DNA of 64,000 nucleotides from Leptolyngbya sp. SIO1E4 (GCA_010672825.2 JAAHFU020000005.1:124001-188000); one strand, 5' to 3'; shown: positions 45,683 to 55,187, numbered from the stretch's first letter. Translations and numbers: made by a program. The notes: a model not told the origin generated them from the sequence alone.

Positions 45683-46056
45683 GGCTAGCGTCTAACGCGT
45701 GATCTCCTTGTCCACTTGCCTTAAAGGTACCTTGTCTCCAACGATTCTGAGGATTCCCATGCTGTTGATGCCCACCACGCTCTCTGACTAAAGTAAAGGG
45801 AGCGCCTTCAGTAGGGGAAGCACCCGCCAATATAAATCCAGTCGGTGACATTTTCCTGAGAGGCCGCATCGGGAACTGCACTGGTTAAAGGTGAATCTAA
45901 TAAATGCTATAAGCAGGGCAGAGAAGATTGATAAAGTTTGGCCAGAAGTGTGAACCTTTAGACATACGCTGGTTTGATCGACTTGGGCGCATAACTAACC
46001 GGCTGAGATTGACAATTTTCGATACCCTGACTGTGATTGGACAAGGACATTCAAAA
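45683..46056. other. Divergent spacer, no gene seen
   Basis: The 374 bp separate two divergent genes for exported proteins and should hold both promoters. No consensus promoter or repeat was recognised. The Shine-Dalgarno AAGGA at 46043-46047 serves the downstream gene. Confidence 0.4.
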
Positions 46057-46800
46057 ATGAAGCACAAACTTTCAAGGACTGCGGGGTTTTTGGCAGCAGT
46101 TCTGGCCCTCTCAGGAGGCTTGTTGGCAGGGTTTGCCAATAGAGCTGAAGCCCAGACAATTCTTGAAGACCAAGGAACGCTAGAACCTGCACAGCAGGAA
46201 TACTCCATTGAGGTGGAAGCGGGTGATGTGGTTGCCGTCGTCATGTCCAGCGAAGATTTTGATACGGTCTTGACGCTGTTGGGGCCCGACGGTGAAGAGG
46301 TCGCCTTCAATGATGATTTTGGCGGCACTCTGAATTCCCTCATTGTCTACAGCGTGCCAGTGTCGGGCAGCTATACAGTTGTCACCAAGTCTTTTGATGG
46401 TCAAGGTGGAGACTATGACCTCGAAGTCCGCCCTGCAACTGAGTATGAGGTGTCTTACAGCGAGGCACAAATTAGCCTGCAGGAAGGCAACTATGAAGCA
46501 GCGATCTCAGCATATTCACAGGCGATTGAACTCGAACCTGAGAATCCTGAGGGGTATTTAGGCCGGGCTGATGCGTATTTTGGCGCTGCCCAAGCAGCGT
46601 TAGAAGCCGAAGGCCAATTTTTAGAAACGCCAAACGACCTGCCTGAGGAAATGCGAGAAGCCATTGTTGCCGATTTTGAAGTGGCGGCTGAACTGTATGA
46701 AGCGGAGGGAGATCCTTTTACAGCGCAGTCTCTGAGAGAGCAAATTGAATACATTGAAACGGGTGAATTCCCCGGCCCAGCTGAGGGGGGTGAACGCTAA
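46057..46800 (+). CDS. Exported PPC-domain and TPR protein
   Basis: A 247-residue protein from ATG 46057, with AAGGA 9 nt upstream; the longer frame from 45928 lacks support. Signal peptide cleaved near AEA-Q (about 33). Residues about 40-130 form a PPC-like beta domain (pre-peptidase C-terminal): VVAVVMSSEDFDTVLTLLGPDGEEVAFNDD and GSYTVVTKSFDGQGGDYDLEV. Residues about 135-215 contain TPR-like helices (YSEAQISLQEGNYEAAISAYSQAIELEPENPEGYLGRADAYF). It probably acts as a periplasmic protein-protein interaction module; the partner is unknown. A strong terminator follows. Confidence 0.75.
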   Translation: MKHKLSRTAGFLAAVLALSGGLLAGFANRAEAQTILEDQGTLEPAQQEYSIEVEAGDVVAVVMSSEDFDTVLTLLGPDGEEVAFNDDFGGTLNSLIVYSVPVSGSYTVVTKSFDGQGGDYDLEVRPATEYEVSYSEAQISLQEGNYEAAISAYSQAIELEPENPEGYLGRADAYFGAAQAALEAEGQFLETPNDLPEEMREAIVADFEVAAELYEAEGDPFTAQSLREQIEYIETGEFPGPAEGGER

Positions 46801-46912
46801 CGCACTTAACGCGTGTCAAAAGTCACGCCGCAAATCGGGGGCATTTGTCTGACTTTTCCGGATTCACCGCTGCCTCTGAGAAAAGTGGAACGGTAGATGC
46901 ACCCTGATTTCT

Positions 46913-46945
46913 AACCCCTGGCCTCACGGCTGGGGGTTTTTGTTT
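46913..46945 (+). terminator. Rho-independent terminator
   Basis: AACCCCTGGCC (46913-46923) and GGCTGGGGGTT (46928-46938) form an 11-bp stem (two G-T pairs) with loop TCAC, followed by TTTGTTTG. It ends transcription of the PPC/TPR gene. Confidence 0.85.
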
Positions 46946-47380
46946 GTGCGGTATTATGAAGACTGGATCTCCATATGCAGCCTGTTTAGGGGGTAACTTT
47001 AAATGCCCAAACGCGTCTGTCTTCTCGCAAAAATGCGGGCTATTCGTACCGATTGAGAGGGGCATATGAGCGCAATGACCATTGAACCCTGCAGTACAAA
47101 AATTGGCTCATAGCAACAGGGTTGTTACATTCTTTTACTGAAGATGCTTAATTTGCTGTAAAAGTGTTTCGATTGAGACTCAGGGATTTTGACTGCAGGG
47201 ACATCTGCTTAAGCTATTTAATACCCGTTCTCGTTTCTAAAACTACAGATCAGACCCCTCCCAACCTCCCCTTTCAAAGAGGAGGTACTGCAGGTGGCAG
47301 GGTGGCGATACGTAGCGCTGATTTGGAGAATTGGTATAAGCCACTAGAGTTGCGATCGCGCTGAGTTCAGGAAAATTGTG
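46946..47380. other. Intergenic region containing a 21-bp palindrome
   Basis: No gene was supported in these 435 bp. A near-perfect palindrome, CCTCCCCTTT-C-AAAGAGGAGG, lies at 47265-47285 and resembles short dispersed intergenic repeats of cyanobacteria. A HIP1-like site (GCGATCGC) follows at about 47353. The short frame at 47164-47364 covers the repeat and is not believed. Confidence 0.5.
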
Positions 47381-48079
47381 ATGGTTCAGAAATCTGTTCC
47401 CCTTGATCTGCCAACCTTTAAGCAGTCAACGCCCTCCCCTAGCGGAACGCCTTCTGGGTTGAAAGGGCAGAAGGTTGGGCCAGGTTCAGCCCCAACAGCA
47501 GCAGCAAAGGCTGCTGAAAGAGCAGCACTGCCGCTTTTGCCAAAAGCAAAGCGCCTCAACTTTAGCAGCCATCGCAACGATGCCAATGCAGCCTTAGCCC
47601 TAGACCTGTTGGCAGATGTTGAGGCAGCCATCTCAGGCTGGCACCAGGCCTTGCGGCAAACGCTCCTAGATATTCAGACCCTCTATATGGAAGGACCGAT
47701 TGTAGAGGGCTGGCTAGAGTCAGTCCCCAATCAGGGCAATCAAACGGATCTGAGTGAGGAAGCTCGGGTACTACGCCACGGAGATCCGGCTCAGATTGCC
47801 GCCTATGTTGAAAAAATCTCTAAAGTCTCCCCAACCAGGGCTACTGGCGGTGGATCAAACTATCGGTTATGCAGCTTAGATGCCGATGGGCAGATGCAGT
47901 GTCAGGTTTGCCCGCCCGAGCAGCTCGGGGTCATTAGTCAGGCGATCGCCCGTCACCAAAGACTGCGCCAGCTAGTCAGCCAAAAACAATATTTAGAGGC
48001 TCGGCTTCAGAGCGCCGCCGCCGCGTTAGAAACCACCCGGCAAACCTTGGGCATTACATCTAAGTCCTCTGAACAGTAA
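47381..48079 (+). CDS. Hypothetical protein with coiled-coil C-terminus
   Basis: A 232-residue soluble protein. ATG 47381 is preferred over the GTG just before it. The first 75 residues are low-complexity (Pro, Ser, Gly, Ala). A helical region follows (ANAALALDLLADVEAAISGWHQALRQTLLDIQ...), then a compact block NYRLCSLDADGQMQCQVCPPEQ with three cysteines, and a C-terminal helix (ARHQRLRQLVSQKQYLEARLQSAAAALE) with coiled-coil character. I think it is a conserved cyanobacterial family, but I know no function. The Cys block might bind a metal; that is speculation. Confidence 0.65.
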   Translation: MVQKSVPLDLPTFKQSTPSPSGTPSGLKGQKVGPGSAPTAAAKAAERAALPLLPKAKRLNFSSHRNDANAALALDLLADVEAAISGWHQALRQTLLDIQTLYMEGPIVEGWLESVPNQGNQTDLSEEARVLRHGDPAQIAAYVEKISKVSPTRATGGGSNYRLCSLDADGQMQCQVCPPEQLGVISQAIARHQRLRQLVSQKQYLEARLQSAAAALETTRQTLGITSKSSEQ

Positions 48080-48141
48080 AGGAGGATGGAGACGCCACCC
48101 ATGGGGGTTTTCTGGCGGCGTTCTACTGAGGTTTTCAAGTT

Positions 48142-48801
48142 CTATTTCGTCGGAGTTTCGATGCCACCCTGGTGCTCGCAGTTAAATCCTTGTTCATTCC
48201 AGACGGCAAGGTCAACAGAATTTAGAGGCAAAACGTTATTGCATTGGGGCTGATAGATCTGGCTAATGAGAGCCCAGCCGAGCGATCGCACCACGTCTAA
48301 CCCGGTCTTCAAGGGTGTTTCAACATTTCCAGGCACCCCACGTTCTTCAATAATCGTCATGTCTACCCAGATGCCATGACTGCCCAGGATGATTTTGGCG
48401 AGCCAGGCAGCCCGGGGCAGATGCGTGGGGGAGGTGACAACCTGCACGTGCTGAGTTCCCCATTGCTGCAAGATGGGCAGGCTGTAGCGATAGTTATCGA
48501 AGGTAGACTCTGCGCAATTCTCTAGCCAAACCTTGTCTAAGGGGGCAGAGATACGATCGAACAAAATGCGGATGCAGGGGGGCTGGGAGCCTTGGGAAAT
48601 CAATACAGGGAGCGAGTTACCCTCAGCCACCGACTCCGCCATAAAAATTTCTCGTCGGATACTGCCCCCTAACACCAAAACGGCATCAGCCGGTTGCTGG
48701 GCGTGGCGATAAAGCTGAGTACTGATGATTGCAAACCATAGGGATAGCCCTGCTAGCAAGAGCAACAGCGGCCATTTCAGGGCTTTTAGCTTCCGCATCA
48801 T
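48142..48801 (-). CDS. YdcF/SanA-type (DUF218) membrane protein
   Basis: A 219-residue protein with one N-terminal transmembrane helix (about 9-27) and a periplasmic DUF218 domain: DAVLVLGGSIRREI, LISQGSQPPC, CAESTFDNYRYSLPIL and VQVVTSPTHLPRAAWLAKIILG. Homologues (SanA, ElyC, YdcF) act in envelope or peptidoglycan-precursor metabolism, but no biochemical activity is settled. Two ATG codons open the frame; the second (48798) is 7 nt from an AGGA site. It is convergent with the preceding hypothetical gene. Confidence 0.8.
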   Translation of the reverse strand: MMRKLKALKWPLLLLLAGLSLWFAIISTQLYRHAQQPADAVLVLGGSIRREIFMAESVAEGNSLPVLISQGSQPPCIRILFDRISAPLDKVWLENCAESTFDNYRYSLPILQQWGTQHVQVVTSPTHLPRAAWLAKIILGSHGIWVDMTIIEERGVPGNVETPLKTGLDVVRSLGWALISQIYQPQCNNVLPLNSVDLAVWNEQGFNCEHQGGIETPTK

Positions 48802-49809
48802 AGAATCCTTTACTCAGGGGACTTCCCAGTTTTCCCAGGACAGTAGACTCCACTTGCATCAGGATAGGAAAGATGATTGGAAATCCCCAAATTTTTCAAT
48901 TTCTCAGTCAGCGCTGCTGCTGGAGTTCCTGACCCTGCATTCATTCAGGTTGGGAGGCTTACCATCTCCGATCAGTGCGGAGACTGTGTGCTGGTAAGGT
49001 TTGGCCAGTCTTATTCAAATTGAAAGCCCACACAGCCATAAAGGTGTAGTGTCTCATAGCAGTCACCCGTCCGATTAGGACAAGACTACGAGCCATTTTA
49101 ATGTTGCACTAAACATCAGAGCGACATTCGGTACTTTAATTAAGGGTCTTAATCAAAATGGCCAACGCTACATTTGCAGACTCGCTCGTTTGTGTGAGTT
49201 GCTGACGAGCATATTCGCGACCCGCTTCTTCAAGATCTGCTGCCATTTTGTCTTTAAGAATTTCAAGTCTTTGAGCGTATGAATATTGCCTCCTCGCAGA
49301 AGCCGTTGTAAAACTTCCAGTCAGCTAAATTTCTAAATTCTTGCGATCGTCGGACTCGATCATCCAAGAAATTAGTGAGCAGTCCACCAGCCAATCAAGA
49401 AAATTTGACCTTAATACACTCAGGTATGCCATCTGTATTCATCTGACTAGAGATAACGATTATCAGCCTATTTTCTTGGCTTCATGAAATTTAATCAACT
49501 TTTATTGATATCTTTGTGGCGACACATTTTCTCTTTGAATGGTTGAACTTTTTGAGATATCGATTAAAGCCAAGATAAAGATTCATGGCAATTTTACTGC
49601 AACTTTAATTTGCTCAGCTTTATTACATAGTCTGATTTGATAAAATCAAGATTAGTAAGGAGAAGGATCACAGATAGTGAGATCTTCGAGTATTATGAAT
49701 TTCAAGTCTGAAGCCTAATTTTGGGTTTATAAAATTCAGATTAGATTTCTTGAGATTTATTAGTCAGGAGAGGCTAGATTAGGGTTTATTATTATTCAGG
49801 AGAATTTCT
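48802..49809. other. 1-kb AT-rich non-coding region
   Basis: The region is clearly more AT-rich than its flanks. It contains a probable decayed coding segment on the minus strand (49136-49394, listed separately) and the leader of the dioxygenase gene. In that leader TTATTAGTCAGGAGA and TTATTATTCAGGAGA recur (about 49758-49772 and 49787-49801), the second being the Shine-Dalgarno. No tRNA or IS end was recognised. Confidence 0.45.
49136..49394 (-). pseudogene. Frameshifted gene remnant, function unknown
   Basis: Two overlapping minus-strand frames read like protein. The upstream one (49394-49263) gives LAGGLLTNFLDDRVRRSQEF then RNLADWKFYN. The downstream one (49324 to the stop at 49136) gives RRQYSYAQRLEILKDKMAAD, LEEAGREYARQQLTQTSESA and NVALAILIKTLN. 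Joined by one frameshift they would form a helical, charged C-terminal domain of about 75 residues. No start codon with a ribosome binding site is present. An alternative is a genuine 36-residue gene from ATG 49246. I do not recognise the family. Confidence 0.35.
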
Positions 49810-50658
49810 ATGAAAGCTTTAAGTTATACAGAACTCTTTAAAGGTAGTCAACGCTTAGGTCGGTTTTTATGGGTGCGTAATATTTACAGCGTTGCTCGTA
49901 ATTTTCAACAACGGAGAAAGCCTGAGAACATTCGATGGCCTTGTCTTCTGCCAAAGCCAAGAATCGCTTTCAACACACCAATGTCTGATATGCTTCAGGC
50001 CATTTGGTATGAAGCTGTATCTTTTGGCCTCTGTTTAAGTCCTGATCTGGTCAATCAGATTCATCAATATTCAAGGCATCAAAACTGTTCGGAGCCAGAG
50101 TACTCAAACCCCTTTACCATCAGTAATTTAGATGCTGAGGGGAAATTGCCGGATGGACATCGGCCACTGCGAGCACTGGTTAATAACCCTATGAATTGCC
50201 CTATTGTTGAGCAATTGACTCGCGATCCCAACCTTTTTAGATTAGCAAAAGACTACCTGGGTTACTCTCCTGATCGCATTTCTTGTCACTTGACGTGGAG
50301 TCTTGCCACCCAGCTTCCCTTAAAAGAAGCACAACAGAAATATCCTCCTGCTAACTATCACTACGACATTGCTGGCTATAATTTTGCGACAGCCTATTTC
50401 TACATTACACCTGTGCTCAATCAAGCCGCTGGGCCTCACATTATGTTTCGCGGCTCTCACCGAGAAAAACCTTTTTGGATGCTATTACGGTCAGGACGAC
50501 AGACTTCTGAAAGTCTCTATCGCTACTACGGCAAAGAGAGAGAACTTATGATCTTGGGTGGAGCAGGATTTGGATTTTTCCAAGATCCCTCTTGCTTTCA
50601 CCGAGTATCTCCCCCGACTCAAAGCCATCGCTTACTGCTTCAGATTCGTTACGCTTAG
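49810..50658 (+). CDS. PhyH-like Fe(II)/2-oxoglutarate dioxygenase
   Basis: A 282-residue soluble protein of the phytanoyl-CoA dioxygenase superfamily. The facial triad is seen as His184-Tyr-Asp186 (ANYHYDIAGYNF) and His264 (DPSCFHRVSPP), with Arg274 (SHRLLLQIRYA) suited to binding 2-oxoglutarate. Such enzymes hydroxylate small molecules or lipids; the substrate here is unknown. ATG 49810 follows AGGAG by 8 nt. Both the gene and its surroundings are AT-rich compared with neighbours, it is flanked by long spacers, and a gene remnant lies upstream. These features suggest horizontal acquisition. Confidence 0.75.
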   Translation: MKALSYTELFKGSQRLGRFLWVRNIYSVARNFQQRRKPENIRWPCLLPKPRIAFNTPMSDMLQAIWYEAVSFGLCLSPDLVNQIHQYSRHQNCSEPEYSNPFTISNLDAEGKLPDGHRPLRALVNNPMNCPIVEQLTRDPNLFRLAKDYLGYSPDRISCHLTWSLATQLPLKEAQQKYPPANYHYDIAGYNFATAYFYITPVLNQAAGPHIMFRGSHREKPFWMLLRSGRQTSESLYRYYGKERELMILGGAGFGFFQDPSCFHRVSPPTQSHRLLLQIRYA

Positions 50659-51089
50659 CCACTCTTCTCGTGAGAATTGCTTTGTGTACAAAGTATCCTT
50701 TCGGGGTGCGTAATAATGACATTTGCGAAATTGGGATACACCTTTCAAGTTTTCGCCATTCTGTTGACTGAGGTTTATTCCCCTTATGTCTATTCCGATT
50801 CGCTAGCAACAGTCCGGACAATTTTCTAGAAGACCGCTAAAACCCTGGCTTTGTCGTTCCTGTCTGCTTAGCCAAAAAGGGCTGCAATCTACATTCTGTG
50901 GTTGGTTATCAACAACTGTCCGGAGTTATTGTGCTAGACATGATGGACAACAATCATGGGATGTTGCGATACCAATGTCCCTGACCCTACTAACAACTGC
51001 TTCTGGCAGACCCCAGAGCTTCGAAAACCTTAGTTTCTAGGCAGAGTGATGTAGCCTGAGAAAAGCAATCCACACCACAGGAGGTGTTT
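50659..51089. other. Intergenic region, no gene seen
   Basis: The 431 bp between the dioxygenase and the dehydrogenase contain a GTCCGGAC dyad (about 50813-50820) and a second CTGTCCGGAG (about 50918-50927), possibly related sites. AGGAGG at 51079-51084 is the Shine-Dalgarno of the next gene. Confidence 0.4.
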
Positions 51090-51968
51090 GTGAAGGTCGC
51101 GTTTGTGGGCATGGGGACGATGGGAGTACCGATGGCGCTAAACCTGCTGAAAGCAGAGCATGATGTGACGGTGCATAACCGCACCCGCGATCGCGAACGT
51201 CTTGTTGCTGAAGCAGGGGCCAGCCGTGCCGAGACTCCCCAGGCGGCAGCTGTGGGGGCGGAGGTTATCATCACCTGCATCAGCGACACCCCAGATGTGG
51301 AAGCCGTCATTTTAGGAGAACAGGGCATCATTCATGGGGCAGCACCTGGGGCAATTGTGGTGGACATGTCCACCATTAGCCCGACAGCAACCCAACAGAT
51401 AGCCACCGCCCTAGCCGAGCAAGAAATTCATATGGTGGATGCTCCCGTGTCCGGCGGTTCGGAGGGGGCTCAGAAAGGCACTCTGTCCATCATGGTGGGG
51501 GGCAAAACTAAAATCGTGGAAACGGTGCGTCCCGTGCTAGAAGCCCTGGGCAAAACGATTACCCACATTGGGCCGATTGGGTCAGGGCAGATGACCAAAG
51601 CTATCAACCAAATCATTGCAGCGGGCACCTATTGGTCCGTTGCTGAAGGCCTGGCCCTGGGGCTGAAAGCCGGGCTAGATATGGATCGCGTCGTGCAGGC
51701 GGTCGGTGGCGGTGCCGCTGGATCTTGGGGTCTCACCCACCGCTCAGACAATATGATTGCCAATGAGTATCCCCTCGGGTTTCGGGTACGGCTGCATCAA
51801 AAAGATTTAAATATTGCCCTCGACGCTGCTCGAGAGTTGGGGGTTACCATTCCGATGGCTGCTTATGTTGAGCAGATTGAGAACGGACTGATGGCCCAAG
51901 GCTATGGAGATGAAGATATTTCCGCGATCGCCCGCAGCATCCGTCAACAATCCGGCATTGATCCTTAA
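51090..51968 (+). CDS. NAD(P)-dependent beta-hydroxyacid dehydrogenase
   Basis: A 292-residue cytoplasmic oxidoreductase of the 3-hydroxyisobutyrate dehydrogenase / tartronate semialdehyde reductase family. GTG 51090 is preferred because AGGAGG (51079-51084) is 5 nt away; the GTG at 51084 overlaps it. Motifs: Rossmann loop VAFVGMGTMGVPMALNL, substrate motif VDAPVSGGSEGAQKGTLSIMVGG and catalytic Lys in GSGQMTKAINQI, then HQKDLNIALDAARELG. 2-hydroxy-3-oxopropionate reductase (photorespiratory glycerate pathway) is a good candidate in a cyanobacterium; glyoxylate or succinic semialdehyde reductase is possible. Its 3' end faces the TIR-WD40 gene, 12 bp away. Confidence 0.88.
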   Translation: MKVAFVGMGTMGVPMALNLLKAEHDVTVHNRTRDRERLVAEAGASRAETPQAAAVGAEVIITCISDTPDVEAVILGEQGIIHGAAPGAIVVDMSTISPTATQQIATALAEQEIHMVDAPVSGGSEGAQKGTLSIMVGGKTKIVETVRPVLEALGKTITHIGPIGSGQMTKAINQIIAAGTYWSVAEGLALGLKAGLDMDRVVQAVGGGAAGSWGLTHRSDNMIANEYPLGFRVRLHQKDLNIALDAARELGVTIPMAAYVEQIENGLMAQGYGDEDISAIARSIRQQSGIDP

Positions 51969-51980
51969 AAGATCATGCCC

Positions 51981-54900
51981 TCAAGGGTCATCTCCTGGGC
52001 TCAACAAGACTTCTCCTGGCTCGTCAGTCTCCGTATGAATGAGCGTCGGACACAATGCGTCCCGAGTCTCTGGCTCAACGCTGTCATTATGTGTCAGATA
52101 ATGAGACAGCCAGTGACAGCTACTATCAAGCAGGGCATTGATATTATCCATCCCCTGACGTTCCCAAATCAGTGCCGTAGAGTCGCTGCTAGCAGAGACC
52201 AAAAATTCAGCTTGGGGGTCTATGACAATGTCGCGCACCCCCTGAGTATGACCTGACAGCGTCGTTACCAGGTTGCCCTGCAAGTCCCAAACGCGAATGG
52301 TGTTGTCATTGCTGGCCGTCACGAGGAGTTGGCCATCAGGGCTAAAAGTCACAGCCAATACCCCGTCGCGGTGCCCTTCTAAGGTTTGTATAAGGGTGCC
52401 ATCACTGACTTGCCATAGCTTCACCGTGTTGTCATAGCTAGCGGTTGCTAACAGGGTACTGTCGGGGCTGAACTCAGCATCGAGTATCCATCCCCGATGG
52501 CCTTCTAGGATCACAGGTGGAGTCGCTTCGAGCGTCTCAACTGACCAAATTCTGACGCGATGATCCCACCCTGTAGAGGCTAAATACTGACCGTCAGGGC
52601 TAAAGGCCACATTTAACAATCCCTCGGGGTGAGCCTCTTGTAGGGTAGCGATGGCGGTTCCGTCTGTGCGCCATAGACGAATCGTATGGTCATTTCCGGC
52701 TGTGGCTACCCGTTGCCCGTCGGGGTGAAAGGCCACGGCGTTGACTGTGCCTGTATGACCCTGCAACACAACAGGAGTGGGAGTTTCAGTCTCAAACTGT
52801 TGCCAGAGCCTCACGGTACCGTCTGAGCTGGCAGAGGCTAACTGGGTGCCATCGGGGTGAAAGGTTAAGGTGTTAATCGAATCAGTATGGCCTATGAGCG
52901 ATCGCAGCAGTTGCCCCCGCTGATTCCACAGCCGTAGCGTCCCATCAACGCCACCAGAGGCCACCCGCTGACTATCAGGAGAAACCGCTACCGTATTCAC
53001 GGGCCCCTTATGGGCCTGCAGCACGTGGAGATTATCTCGCTGCAGCTCCCATAATCGGACGGCGCGATCGCCTCCAGAGGTGGCAATCATCTCCCCTGTG
53101 GGGCTAACAGCTAGGGCTGACACCAACCCGGTGTGTCCGACCAGGGTTTCCAGTAGGGTGCCATCTAGCTGCCATACGTGAATGAGCTTATCGTCCCCAA
53201 CGGTAATGATTTTCTGGCCGTCTGGGGTAAACCGTACGTTGTAAATCGGCCCTTGATGGGCATTAATCGTCTGAGTAACCGTCCTCGTTTCTAAATCGTA
53301 AAGCTTGACCTGGCGATCGCGCCCGACCGAAACCAACTGCTTACCATCGGGGCTGATATCTAAAGCTGTTACTGCAGCGTTGTGTTCCGCAAAGGTCACT
53401 AGCGATTCCCTTGATTGATCCCAGAGACGAACCTTGCCACTCTCATCCCCAGCAATAATGCGGTCATCTTGAGTCCACAATAACGTTTGAAATCCCTGTC
53501 TCTCTCCCTGCAGGGTACGGACGAGATTTGCCTCTCTGTCCCAGATCTTAATCGTGGCATCTTCACTGGCGCTGGCAATGTATTGACCGTCGGGGGAGAA
53601 CTCAACGGCCCGGGTTGATCGGGTGTGCGCTTGCCATTCTTTTTCGTGTTTGCCTTCACTTCCCCACAGGTAAAGATTGCCATCAGCATCAACCGCTGCA
53701 ATCTGCTCGCCATCGGGAGCAAAATCTAAATCGAGTAGGGGGCCTCCATTGCGCTGTAAAACCCCGAGACTTTCTCCATGGAGATCCCACAGTCGAATGG
53801 TGCCGTCAGCACTCACAGACGCGAGTTTTTGCTGATCCGGACTAAAGGCGACTTGCCAAACCGTGCCCGTGTGCCCTTCCAGACGATTCCGTTCCTGTAC
53901 CCAAAACAGCGTCTGCTGCAGTGTACTCATCACCTGAGACCTTAAGGCAGGGGTCTGCTGTTCTGGCTCTAATGCCTTAAACAGACGTCCGGCCCGGGTT
54001 GCGGCTAACAGGGCTTCAAACCGCTGATCAGAGACAAACAAGGCTTCCGATGATTGGGTCAAGGCTTCAAGGCGAGCCTGTTCGGCCACCTTTTGAGCAT
54101 ACTGGGCTTGGCGCGAAAGCCCCCAACTGGTGATGCCCATCGCCACGGCCAAAACCGATACCGCTGTCACTAACTTGAGCCAGCGTTGTTGTTCTGCCAG
54201 CACCTGTCGTTGTCGTTCGAGTTCAATATCTCGAGCAGCCGCTTCAACTTCAGCACTGGCTAAAACATATTGATGATGCAGAGCCGTGGGTCGTGGTTCT
54301 TGATCTTTTCCTTGGGCTAGGTAATGATTAGCCCGATCTAGATCAGCCCCCCGCAGCAGATAGCTCGGGTCTCGGGTGTTGCGATCCCACTCCAAAGCCC
54401 GCACTAAAAGACGCGTATGGGTGCGAACATAATCAAGATCTTGATCCAGTGCCTCTAGCAGCCCCTTCAACCCTTCCTCAAAGCTGTCTTGGGGGCGCAG
54501 GAAGATCCAGTTCAACCGGGACAACTCAGGGTGAACTTGGTCAGGATCAACGTCTTGATGAACAACCGGAACGAGTCGTTTATTATGTTTGACGGCTTCT
54601 TCGATCTCTTGTCCGCAGACCTTAGAGGCGACAGAATCAGGACTCAACACAAACACAAAGGTATCGGCCAGTTCAATACCGAGCTGAATTTCTTGCCACC
54701 AGTCCACCGCCACGGGGATATTTTCCCAGTCAACCCACACTTCTCGGCCAGTTGCTTCTAGGGCCGTGTGCAGCTCTTGAACAAACTCTTTATTGCGGCG
54801 AGAGTAGGAAATGAAAACGTTTGCCTTCTGGGTGCGATTATCGAGCACCTGCCAGACATCTGTGGGCATTTTGCGCCCAGACTTGGGAGCCAGTCTGACT

Positions 54901-55187
54901 CGATAGTAGGTGTTCCCATTCTTTTCAACGGTTTTTAGAAATCCTTGACTGACCAACACCTCCAGATGCGTTTGAACTTTTTCACGGTCTTGTTTGAGAT
55001 GGTCAGCAATGGTTGAGGGTAGCGCTTCATAGTGGCGCATGAGCCAATTCACAAGCGATTGTTGCTCTGGCGGCATGGTTAAAATGTCAGCCACCTTCAA
55101 GCCAGGAACGCGCGATCGCTTACGGCTGGGACGTCCTTTTAATAAAGCATCTAGAGAATCGTCGCCCATATCATTCTCGGCACCCAT
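51981..55187 (-). CDS. Winged-helix, TIR and WD40 repeat membrane protein
   Basis: A 1068-residue protein. Order: winged-helix-like segment (about 38-100, LVNWLMRHYEALPSTIADHL then VLVSQGFLKTVEKNGNTYYR); TIR domain (about 122-235) with VFISYSRRNKEF, WVDWENIP and LSPDSVASKVCGQEIEEAVK; a linker with coiled-coil character; one transmembrane helix (about 337-356); and 14 WD40 repeats (about 438-1015), enough for two seven-blade propellers. Glu194 aligns with the catalytic Glu of NAD-cleaving TIR domains such as SARM1, so NADase or cyclase activity is possible. Two in-frame ATGs (55187, 55169) lie in an 18-bp tandem repeat. The SLOG gene lies 69 bp upstream on the same strand. TIR-WD40 proteins are known in cyanobacteria; their role is mostly unproven. 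Confidence 0.87.
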   Translation of the reverse strand: MGAENDMGDDSLDALLKGRPSRKRSRVPGLKVADILTMPPEQQSLVNWLMRHYEALPSTIADHLKQDREKVQTHLEVLVSQGFLKTVEKNGNTYYRVRLAPKSGRKMPTDVWQVLDNRTQKANVFISYSRRNKEFVQELHTALEATGREVWVDWENIPVAVDWWQEIQLGIELADTFVFVLSPDSVASKVCGQEIEEAVKHNKRLVPVVHQDVDPDQVHPELSRLNWIFLRPQDSFEEGLKGLLEALDQDLDYVRTHTRLLVRALEWDRNTRDPSYLLRGADLDRANHYLAQGKDQEPRPTALHHQYVLASAEVEAAARDIELERQRQVLAEQQRWLKLVTAVSVLAVAMGITSWGLSRQAQYAQKVAEQARLEALTQSSEALFVSDQRFEALLAATRAGRLFKALEPEQQTPALRSQVMSTLQQTLFWVQERNRLEGHTGTVWQVAFSPDQQKLASVSADGTIRLWDLHGESLGVLQRNGGPLLDLDFAPDGEQIAAVDADGNLYLWGSEGKHEKEWQAHTRSTRAVEFSPDGQYIASASEDATIKIWDREANLVRTLQGERQGFQTLLWTQDDRIIAGDESGKVRLWDQSRESLVTFAEHNAAVTALDISPDGKQLVSVGRDRQVKLYDLETRTVTQTINAHQGPIYNVRFTPDGQKIITVGDDKLIHVWQLDGTLLETLVGHTGLVSALAVSPTGEMIATSGGDRAVRLWELQRDNLHVLQAHKGPVNTVAVSPDSQRVASGGVDGTLRLWNQRGQLLRSLIGHTDSINTLTFHPDGTQLASASSDGTVRLWQQFETETPTPVVLQGHTGTVNAVAFHPDGQRVATAGNDHTIRLWRTDGTAIATLQEAHPEGLLNVAFSPDGQYLASTGWDHRVRIWSVETLEATPPVILEGHRGWILDAEFSPDSTLLATASYDNTVKLWQVSDGTLIQTLEGHRDGVLAVTFSPDGQLLVTASNDNTIRVWDLQGNLVTTLSGHTQGVRDIVIDPQAEFLVSASSDSTALIWERQGMDNINALLDSSCHWLSHYLTHNDSVEPETRDALCPTLIHTETDEPGEVLLSPGDDP

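Noticed and set aside
47164-47364. 66-codon plus-strand frame
   Set aside because: It runs across the 21-bp palindrome and lacks any family resemblance.
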